DNA of 19,760 bases from Lachnospiraceae bacterium (GTDB taxonomy: Bacteria > Bacillota_A > Clostridia > Lachnospirales > Lachnospiraceae): positions 1 to 19,760 of the forward strand of contig JAFQCI010000005.1 of assembly GCA_017416505.1 (NCBI GenBank), written 5' to 3'. A model generated the notes under the pieces. It saw only the letters and a program-made list of their open reading frames with translations. It was not told the origin of the DNA and did not search any database. Shown one piece after another: positions 14,055 to 19,760 of the stretch. How positions within the stretch are numbered: position 1 is the stretch's first letter; every line of letters begins with the position of its first letter. A program made the position numbers and the translations under genes.

Positions 14055-15341
14055 TTATTCTTCAAATATACAATCAAAAGCCTCTCTATTAAAATTACAA
14101 TGTGGGTTTTTATAACTTAACTTTCCTTCTGTTATCATAATCATGGGACATGGCAAACAATATATTTTTTTATTACAATCTTTACATCCTTCGAAGTTTT
14201 TCGGAAGATACTTAGAATAATTCTTATAACCCTCTGAAGTATCAAATTTTCTCTTCTCTAAAAATTCTTTTAAATTTATTATCTGATGAAAATTGCCAAA
14301 TACAAATTCCTTCTGTTCTAATACCGGACAAGGGAAAATATCTCCATTATAATTAATCTTAAACTTTGTGAAACCTCCCGGACAAGCTGAAAGTAAAGAA
14401 CCGGTACTTAACTTAATCTTGCGTTTTGCTTCTCCCATATCTTCCGTTTTCCATACCTCTTCCCATTTAAGTATACTTTTATTTTGAATCATCATTTCTT
14501 TTTCATTATCTCTAGCTCTACCTAATAAACTAAGTTCTCTAACCGCTGATTGCACCTTAAGTTTTTCACATAGTTTATAAAATTCCTCTGATTTTCCTTC
14601 TGTAATACTTGTTTCCACCATAGATAAACTTATCTCTTTTTCTGGTGCACGTTCCTTGATAAGAGTAATTCCTCTAATTACTTTTTCATATACCCCCTTC
14701 CCCCTTATTTGCGAAACCGTATTCTCATCATATCCATCCAAACTAATATCAAATCCATCGAAATTTTCACATAAAAAATCAATATTTTTTTCTCTTATTA
14801 AAGTACCATTTGTCATTAAATATAAAGCTTTTTTGTATTCCTTCCTCAAATAAGAAACAACTTCATAAAAATCATCTCTAAATAATGGTTCTCCTCCGGA
14901 AAGAATAATACATTTTGGATTAAGTACAATCATCTCATCCATTAATCTTAATAATTCCTCTTTACTAAAATCTTCTCTTCCCTGTTGTTCCCCTGCTCTA
15001 AAGCAACAATGCAAACACCTTAAATTACACTGATTTGTAATATTGATATAAATGACCATATCAGAACCTTTATAATAATATTTTCGTTCTTCCTCTACCA
15101 AAACACCCATACCCATCAACGTTTTACATAACTTTTCAAAATACGCTCGATCCTCTTCTTCTTCGAAATATTCTAACATATCTATAAGAGAAATCTTGTT
15201 TTTTAGCATATGTTCTATGATATTTATACACTCATTAGAAACGGTTAATTGTGTCTGATTATCCATATTTACATAAATTGAATTCTCTTTTCCATTTACA
15301 CATAAGGCTCCTTCATATAATTTCAACTTTTTAGATTCCAT
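14055..15341 (-). CDS. Radical SAM/SPASM peptide-modifying enzyme with PqqD/RRE-like N-terminus
   Basis: This 428-residue protein starts with about 90 residues resembling a PqqD-like leader-recognition domain (strand-rich start, then helices ending near YYYKGSD). The radical SAM core follows, with CNLRCLHC (C105, C109, C112), SGGEPL (148-153) and the strand DISLDGYD (198-205). The SPASM-type tail has C320, C338 in GDIFPCP, then C386, C389, C395, C398, C415 and C424. This layout is typical of RiPP maturases that install thioether or carbon-carbon crosslinks. It is the first gene of the biosynthetic unit. GGAG lies 11 bases before the ATG, a slightly long spacing. It shares only the general fold with the downstream enzyme, so the two probably do different steps. 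Confidence 0.93.
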   Translation of the reverse strand: MESKKLKLYEGALCVNGKENSIYVNMDNQTQLTVSNECINIIEHMLKNKISLIDMLEYFEEEEDRAYFEKLCKTLMGMGVLVEEERKYYYKGSDMVIYINITNQCNLRCLHCCFRAGEQQGREDFSKEELLRLMDEMIVLNPKCIILSGGEPLFRDDFYEVVSYLRKEYKKALYLMTNGTLIREKNIDFLCENFDGFDISLDGYDENTVSQIRGKGVYEKVIRGITLIKERAPEKEISLSMVETSITEGKSEEFYKLCEKLKVQSAVRELSLLGRARDNEKEMMIQNKSILKWEEVWKTEDMGEAKRKIKLSTGSLLSACPGGFTKFKINYNGDIFPCPVLEQKEFVFGNFHQIINLKEFLEKRKFDTSEGYKNYSKYLPKNFEGCKDCNKKIYCLPCPMIMITEGKLSYKNPHCNFNREAFDCIFEE

Positions 15342-15802
15342 TTTTACTTACTCTCCTTATTTTCAATCCTGAAACATCGACATATTTTATTTATATCTTA
15401 TAACCAGTGTTTTTCTTCCTTAATTCTTTTTCTTAATAAATACACTTTAAATTTGTATCTTTTTCAATCAATTATTTTTTGTTAATTAAATACAAAAAAA
15501 TTGTAATAAATTACATATATATTATTCTATTATAAAAAAAGCTATTTTTATCACTATGTAATAATTCCGTTATTTGATGTAATTTTTCCAAAAGAAAAAA
15601 CTATTTTCTTTTTTCTCTCTACCTCTCGCATGGTAACACATTGCAATTACAATTACAACCATAACTCCGTGAACGTCGACTTAACTTCGTGAACGTAATA
15701 CTATTACTAGTTTTTCTTCCAATAAATATAAATACATACATATTAACATATGTCTTTTTTGTACAAACAACATGTTATTATTTTTTCGTTAATATAAAAA
15801 AT
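15342..15802 (-). other. Long upstream control region of the radical SAM operon
   Basis: No gene is visible in these 461 very AT-rich bases. The hexamer TGTAAT recurs: within a palindrome TGTAATAAATTACA at 15502-15515, at 15557-15562 and 15578-15583 (21 bases apart), and inverted twice at 15646-15657. A second palindrome, GTAATACTATTAC, is at 15694-15706. No hexamer pair forms a convincing promoter. TGTAAT at 15646-15657, just downstream of the direct repeats on this strand, is a candidate -10. A start there would give a leader of about 300 bases. The remainder shows only A/T tracts. Confidence 0.4.
15662..15696 (-). promoter_or_regulatory. Paired direct repeats, operator-like
   Basis: The 15-base sequence TAACTYCGTGAACGT occurs at 15662-15676 and 15682-15696, a 20-base period (about two helical turns). 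It stands out from the AT-rich surroundings by its GC content. Paired direct repeats of this spacing are typical of sites for LytTR-type and similar response regulators upstream of bacteriocin operons. No such regulator is in the window, so the binding protein is unknown. Confidence 0.5.
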
Positions 15803-15828
15803 CCCTCTGGAATTAATGTTCCAGAGGG
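15803..15828 (-). terminator. Intrinsic terminator of the right membrane-protein paralogue
   Basis: CCCTCTGGAA (15803-15812) and TTCCAGAGGG (15819-15828) form a perfect 10-bp stem with a six-base loop. On the minus strand ATTTTTTATATT follows, giving a good T run. The stem arms are identical to the core of the terminator at 5311-5344, beside the other paralogue. Confidence 0.9.
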
Positions 15829-15867
15829 GGTAATTTTCATTATAAACAATCTGTTAGTTTTCATATA

Positions 15868-16019
15868 TTTTTAATCAATTACAATCATCTTTGCCGTTTT
15901 CTCAGTTTCAATCATTACATAATCATCTTCACTGTTTTGTCAATTTCAATCATTACATAATTATCTTTACTGCATTATCAGTTTCAATCATTACACAATA
16001 TCTTTACTATATTGTCATT
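15868..16019 (-). repeat. 38-bp tandem repeat array, four units
   Basis: Units start at 15868, 15906, 15944 and 15982, exactly 38 bases apart. The shared pattern is TTTCAATCATTACATAAT followed by CATCTTCACTGTTTTGTCAR, with the outer units more diverged. The array overlaps the last codons of the membrane-protein gene and fills the gap before its terminator. On the minus strand it also contains three short overlapping frames: MIETDNAVKIIM (15991-15953), MIEIDKTVKMIM (15953-15915) and MIETEKTAKMIVID (15915-15871), joined by TAATG. None has a ribosome site, so I do not call them genes. Confidence 0.85.
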
Positions 16020-16636
16020 AATAACATAACAAATATTATAATGATAATATTACTGATAATCTTATGGTCTTCAAAGAAAGTAAATGCTTTTTGGTCCGCT
16101 CTTCGTTCTATATACTTTACTTCCTTATATTGATTAAGCACTTCTGTATTAAGACCTGCTTGTAGTTCCTTAATTGCATTTTTTAAATTTGAAATCTGTT
16201 CCCTGCAATATCTTTGTTCTGCCTTGATGGTGAAAATACCTTTTTTTACTTTATAACTCATAAAAGCTGAAGTTTCATTATTTACATGAAACTCAAAAAT
16301 ATTTTCTATCATTCGAAATATACTTTTCACAAATACAATGCCCACTATAATAAAAGCAATCCAAACTCCAAATGCACCAGGATAAAATATGGAAAATTCA
16401 CTTCCTAAATAAAGAAAAAACAACTCTGGTACAGAGGCTACTAAAAAAATGAAAATTGATAAATACATTCCATCACGCTTACTCTTTAATCTTTCCTTTG
16501 TACTTTTTTCCTGTTCTTCATACTGATAAATCACAAAATTAAATTTATCATAATTTAAATATTTACTGGCATCATAAAAATTATCATCCAATACATTTTT
16601 TTGTGTTTTATCTTCTGTTATTTCAAACATCTTCAT
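16007..16636 (-). CDS. Small integral membrane protein, paralogue 2 of 2
   Basis: The family is not recognised. The 209-residue protein aligns end to end with the product of 5357-5986: shared blocks include NFVIYQYEEQEK, YPG.[FW]G[VI]WIAFI, AEQRYCREQISNLK and YIERRAD. Membrane segments are expected near 57-76, 86-106 and 192-207. The C-terminal tails differ (here FVMLLMTI), and the stop codon lies inside the 38-bp repeat array. GGAGAGAGA precedes the first ATG; a second ATG two codons on (16630) aligns better with the other copy and has better spacing, so it is a plausible alternative start. It is downstream of the parA-parB-DUF4446 genes on the same strand, but a 153-base gap suggests separate transcription. 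Confidence 0.85.
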   Translation of the reverse strand: MKMFEITEDKTQKNVLDDNFYDASKYLNYDKFNFVIYQYEEQEKSTKERLKSKRDGMYLSIFIFLVASVPELFFLYLGSEFSIFYPGAFGVWIAFIIVGIVFVKSIFRMIENIFEFHVNNETSAFMSYKVKKGIFTIKAEQRYCREQISNLKNAIKELQAGLNTEVLNQYKEVKYIERRADQKAFTFFEDHKIISNIIIIIFVMLLMTI

Positions 16637-16789
16637 TCTCTCTCCATTAATCTAATATTTTTTATTTATTCACAAAATTTTTGTTACCATTTACTCTATT
16701 TACCAATTACTTAAAATCTATTTTTTTATTAACCTATGGACTTTTATTATCCTTTACTTTTTTGCTCATTAACCTTATAAATCATATTT

Positions 16790-17308
16790 TTACATATGTA
16801 TCGTTCTTACTTCCACCGCCGTCTCAATGGCTTCTTCTTCCTCTCCCGAAAGTGGCATAAATGACTTTCCACCCAACACTTCTTTGGAATAAATATAACA
16901 TCCACCATCTCTTCCATGAATACTGGTTAATACAAAGCCATCATTTCTATCATTTAAGATTGCCATAGAAAAGCTTAGTTTTCCTTTTACATCTTCTCCA
17001 AAAGCATCATAATGTATCAGTCCAATCTTGGAATAAGCATATTGCTTTTCCTCCATTAACAGTTCAATATCTTCCCGGTTCTTCTTTATTTGATTAATGT
17101 TAGCATCTATCTCCATAAATTTTTGAATCAAACACTCTTCCAGGGAAAGTGCATCTTTCCCACTTAAAAAGGTTTCATAATTCTTTTTCATTTTCTTGAT
17201 TTGCCTTGTATTTACGATATTTAATATCAGCAAAACAAGAGCAAATCCAAAAAGGGCAATGATAAGATACCCCTCGTCAATTCCTAATTTATCAAATATG
17301 TGTTGCAT
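16790..17308 (-). CDS. DUF4446-family membrane-anchored protein
   Basis: This 172-residue protein has one membrane helix at about 14-33. A charged, probably coiled-coil stretch follows (about 36-90), and then a compact C-terminal domain with GLIHYDAFGED (96-106) and SFSMAILNDRNDGFVLTSIHGRDG (112-135). That domain matches what I know as DUF4446, commonly found just after parB in Clostridia. The function is not established. A link with chromosome segregation or sporulation is suggested only by the conserved neighbourhood. The start has AGGAG nine bases upstream. It lies 181 bases after parB, with no obvious terminator between. Confidence 0.85.
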   Translation of the reverse strand: MQHIFDKLGIDEGYLIIALFGFALVLLILNIVNTRQIKKMKKNYETFLSGKDALSLEECLIQKFMEIDANINQIKKNREDIELLMEEKQYAYSKIGLIHYDAFGEDVKGKLSFSMAILNDRNDGFVLTSIHGRDGGCYIYSKEVLGGKSFMPLSGEEEEAIETAVEVRTIHM

Positions 17309-17489
17309 ATCTTTTAACTCCTAATGATTCTTGGTATCGTTAAATAGTTAGGATTATTTACTTTTAATTTACTTTTAATCTATTTTTAGTTAAATCATAA
17401 ACTTCCTAACATATTTTATTTAAATTATGTTACCCCCACACAATCTAAATCTATGTTTTTTACTACATTCCTAGAACCATTTTCTTTAT

Positions 17490-18422
17490 TTAATGAATAG
17501 TATTCATTAAATCTACGATTCGTTCCAATTCCTCCTGGGAATAATATTCAATTTCAATCTTTCCTTTGTCTTTATTCTTTTCTTTTATGGAAACCTTCGT
17601 ACCAAACAACAGCTTCATCCGGTCCTCTGCCTCTTTATAGATTGCTTTATAATCTCTGACCGGAGTTTCTGTTACTTCTTTATCCGTTTCCATCTTTTCT
17701 GAACCATACTTTTTCACCAATTTTTCAGTTTCCCGTACACTTAATTTATGATTAAATACCTTATCTGCAATTTCATACTGAATATCATGGTCTTCGATAG
17801 ACAATATTGCTCTGGCATGTCCACTGGTTATCATTTCATCAATCAGCATTTCCTGAACTCTTTGGTCTAATTTTAATAACCGCATGGAATTCGTTACTGC
17901 AGTTCTGCTTTTCGAAACTCTGCTTGCAACTTCATCCTGCTTCATACTGAATTCTTTCATCAATCTTTGGTATGCCATTGCTTCTTCAATAGGATTTAAG
18001 TCTTCTCTTTGTATGTTTTCAATTAAAGCGATTTCTACAATTTCTTTTTCCGTATAATTCTTAATGACTACCGGAATTTCCTTAAGTCCTGCCAATCTGG
18101 CGGCTCTCCATCTTCTTTCTCCGGCAATAATCTCATAAAATTCATCTCTCTTTTGAACTACCAATGGTTCAATGACTCCAAATTGTTTGATGGATTCTGC
18201 TAATTCTATCAAAGAATCTTCATTGAACTGCTTTCTTGGCTGTTCTCTGTTTGGTTCAATTTCATCAATATTTAATATGGTATTATCTTTTTCCTTGATG
18301 ACTTCCTTAATGACTTCTTTTACTTTTACCTGTTCTTTCTGTTTTTCTTTTGTTTCCTCCTTTGAGGCTTCTACTGGAATTAATGTATTCAGTCCCCTGC
18401 CAAGACCTCTTTTTACTGCCAT
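17490..18422 (-). CDS. parB: Chromosome-partitioning protein ParB (Spo0J), CTP-dependent clamp
   Basis: This 310-residue protein starts with the usual KRGLGRGLNTLIP motif. The N-terminal CTP-binding domain has PNREQPRKQF (57-66), GERRWRAARLAGL (101-113) and ENIQRED (135-141). The helix-turn-helix DNA-binding domain is around 158-210, and the C-terminal dimerisation domain lies near 260-310. Family members load at parS, close into a clamp on CTP binding and spread along DNA to recruit SMC. It begins 55 bases after parA, with GGGAGG seven bases upstream, so it is in the same operon. The parS site at 19554-19569 is its expected target. Confidence 0.97.
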   Translation of the reverse strand: MAVKRGLGRGLNTLIPVEASKEETKEKQKEQVKVKEVIKEVIKEKDNTILNIDEIEPNREQPRKQFNEDSLIELAESIKQFGVIEPLVVQKRDEFYEIIAGERRWRAARLAGLKEIPVVIKNYTEKEIVEIALIENIQREDLNPIEEAMAYQRLMKEFSMKQDEVASRVSKSRTAVTNSMRLLKLDQRVQEMLIDEMITSGHARAILSIEDHDIQYEIADKVFNHKLSVRETEKLVKKYGSEKMETDKEVTETPVRDYKAIYKEAEDRMKLLFGTKVSIKEKNKDKGKIEIEYYSQEELERIVDLMNTIH

Positions 18423-18477
18423 TATTTTGTCCTCCCGTTTTTTCGACTATTATTTACTACTTCCGGTCAACCAATCC

Positions 18478-19242
18478 TTATGAATTTTCAATTACTTCCT
18501 CGGCCAATAACCGATAACTTTCGGCACCTGCAGATTTACTGTCATATAAATTAATTGGAAGCCCATGGCTAGGTGCTTCAGCCAAGCGGACATTTCTAGG
18601 TATGATAGTCTTATAAATGTTATGATTTAATGTATCTTTTACATTTTCTACTACCTGCAAAGATAAGTTTGTTCTGGAATCAAACATGGTAAATACAACA
18701 CCTTCCATCCGCAAATCCTTATTCAAACTTTTTTGTATTAATTCAATGGTATACATTAATTGTGATAATCCATCTAAAGCATAAAATTCGCATTGAATTG
18801 GTACTAACACAGTATCTGCCGCTGTCATTGCATTCACCGTTAATAATCCCAATGCCGGAGGACAATCAATAACAATATAATCAAATTTATCTTTCACCTT
18901 ATCTAAATGTTCCTTCAAAATATATTGCATCTTCTTTTCTGATGTTACCAGTTCAATTTCCGCACCAGCTAAATCTCTATTTGCAGGAATCAAATTTAAA
19001 TTTTCAAAAACATCAACCATCATGCATTCTCCGATATTACACTCTTCACTAATTAAATCATACATGCTGATTTCCAAATTATTTTTATCCACCCCTAAAC
19101 CACTGGTCATGTTTCCCTGTGGATCCATATCAACTGCCAAAGTTTTCTTTCCCTTTTCTGCCAAACAGGCAGCAAGATTTACAGCGGTAGTTGTTTTACC
19201 AACTCCACCCTTTTGATTTGCAATCGCAATAATTCTACCCAT
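18478..19242 (-). CDS. parA: Chromosome-partitioning ATPase ParA (Soj)
   Basis: This 254-residue ATPase has the deviant Walker A KGGVGKTT (11-18), VDMDPQGN (37-44), and Walker B YIVIDCPP (122-129). There is no N-terminal DNA-binding extension, so it is the short chromosomal Soj type. It binds DNA as an ATP dimer, is controlled by ParB, and in relatives also affects DnaA. The ribosome site is weak (AAGGG, 11 bases upstream). A possible 42-codon frame ends 24 bases before its start, and parS lies about 310 bases upstream. Confidence 0.97.
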   Translation of the reverse strand: MGRIIAIANQKGGVGKTTTAVNLAACLAEKGKKTLAVDMDPQGNMTSGLGVDKNNLEISMYDLISEECNIGECMMVDVFENLNLIPANRDLAGAEIELVTSEKKMQYILKEHLDKVKDKFDYIVIDCPPALGLLTVNAMTAADTVLVPIQCEFYALDGLSQLMYTIELIQKSLNKDLRMEGVVFTMFDSRTNLSLQVVENVKDTLNHNIYKTIIPRNVRLAEAPSHGLPINLYDSKSAGAESYRLLAEEVIENS

Positions 19243-19266
19243 ATATATTTATACCCTTATGCATAA

Positions 19267-19395
19267 CTAAAAATAATTACCCCTTCCAGTTATTGTTCTC
19301 AACGGAACATTAACCCCTTCAACTCTTTCTCTTTCATGCAGGTCTAATAGACAGCATATTCGTTTATTCAGAGATAAAATATATGAAGTTTGCAT
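19267..19395 (-). CDS. Possible small ORF (42 codons) ahead of parA
   Basis: An ATG at 19395, with AAGGAAGA just upstream (short spacing), opens a frame that starts MQTSYILSLNKRICCLLD and ends with TAG at 19267. The product would be basic and soluble, and I know no homologue. It lies 24 bases before parA in the same direction and downstream of the possible promoter at 19519, so it could be a leader peptide. It could also be chance. Confidence 0.3.
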   Translation of the reverse strand: MQTSYILSLNKRICCLLDLHERERVEGVNVPLRTITGRGNYF

Positions 19396-19518
19396 TTCTT
19401 CCTTTCTATGTATTTTATTAATTCTCAATTATTCACAACATATCTTGATTAATTATTGATATTGGATTAAAATCATTTATAACCCTGACATTCTTTTTAT
19501 TCTTGCATATCTTTTTTC

Positions 19519-19524
19519 ATTATA
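19519..19524 (-). promoter_or_regulatory. Possible -10 box for the parA-parB operon
   Basis: TATAAT is a perfect -10 hexamer on the minus strand. At 17 bases upstream the sequence is TAGATT, a poor -35. Transcription would start near 19512, about 270 bases before parA. It is close to parS, so ParB spreading could affect it. Confidence 0.35.
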
Positions 19525-19553
19525 ACATCATTTTTCGATATAATCTATATAAA

Positions 19554-19569
19554 TGTTTCACGTGAAACA
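19554..19569 (+). promoter_or_regulatory. parS: parS centromere-like site
   Basis: TGTTTCACGTGAAACA is a perfect 16-base palindrome and matches the Firmicute parS consensus TGTTNCACGTGAAACA exactly. It loads ParB, whose gene is about 1.1 kb away. Such sites cluster around the origin, so this window should be origin-proximal. The palindrome makes strand arbitrary. Confidence 0.97.
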
Positions 19570-19760
19570 TTTTCAGAATTTTTCATAAATATTTTTTTTG
19601 TAATGCAATATAATTTATCCAAAATTCTTCACTTCATAAATTATAAGAAAATGCTTAAATATGTTTTTACCCAAATATGTATTTTTTATAATTCACAATT
19701 CTATTAACACATTTCATAAACATTTGAAAAACTTTATCTTCTAAACAAGTCAATAATAAT
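19570..19760. other. AT-rich right end, no feature recognised
   Basis: This stretch is dominated by A/T runs and has no open frame or clear hairpin. TTATCCAAA near 19616 resembles a DnaA box (TTATNCACA) but has a mismatch and is alone, so I do not call it. Confidence 0.5.

Noticed and set aside
15868..16019. CRISPR array
   Set aside because: The 38-base units follow each other directly with no unique spacers, and no cas genes are present.
19570..19760. Replication origin with DnaA boxes
   Set aside because: Only one imperfect DnaA-like 9-mer is seen; AT richness alone is not enough.

Overview
The window looks like a chromosomal segment from a low-GC, anaerobic Firmicute, most probably a Lachnospiraceae relative (Clostridia). 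The basis is AT-rich DNA with AGGAGG-type ribosome sites, an adhE with a Rex-like operator, a DUF3881-type protein next to an HD-GYP protein, a parA-parB-DUF4446 run, and a perfect parS site. The parS and parAB genes suggest it lies near the replication origin.

Layout, left to right. Positions 1-2321 hold a tRNA-Arg(CCU) with terminator and promoter, a DUF3881-type gene and an HD-GYP signalling gene, all on the minus strand. Positions 2322-5344 hold a dispersed repeat, a consensus promoter, a Rex-like operator and adhE on the plus strand, closed by a strong hairpin terminator. Positions 5357-5986 hold a small membrane protein of unknown function. Positions 6039-6680 hold a 69-bp tandem duplication, a dispersed repeat and the decayed remains of an IS66-type element (tnpB tail, promoter, tnpC fragments).

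Positions 6694-15341 are the most interesting part: a seven-gene minus-strand cluster that looks like a radical-SAM RiPP (ribosomally made, modified peptide) system. In transcription order it encodes a radical SAM/SPASM enzyme with a leader-binding-like N-terminus, a second radical SAM/SPASM enzyme, a 66-residue Cys/Trp-containing candidate precursor, a two-domain FtsX-type permease, its MacB-like ATPase, a cytoplasmic subtilisin-type (S8) protease, and a one-piece ABC exporter with no peptidase domain. A natural reading is that the SAM enzymes crosslink the precursor, the S8 protease removes the leader, the exporter secretes the product, and the FtsX/ATPase pair gives self-protection or further export. 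I do not recognise the precursor as a named family. The peptide has three Cys and a Trp/Ala/Asn-rich core that loosely recalls sactipeptides, but the chemistry is inference. The cluster encodes no regulator. It has direct-repeat operator-like sequences far upstream, and a second promoter plus a long stem-loop between the precursor and the transport genes.

Positions 15803-16636 hold a second copy of the same terminator hairpin and a paralogue of the 5357-5986 membrane protein, so the RiPP cluster and IS66 remnant sit between two copies of a gene-plus-terminator block. A 38-bp tandem array lies between gene and terminator in the right copy. Positions 16790-19569 carry a DUF4446 protein, parB, parA, a possible 42-codon ORF and parS.
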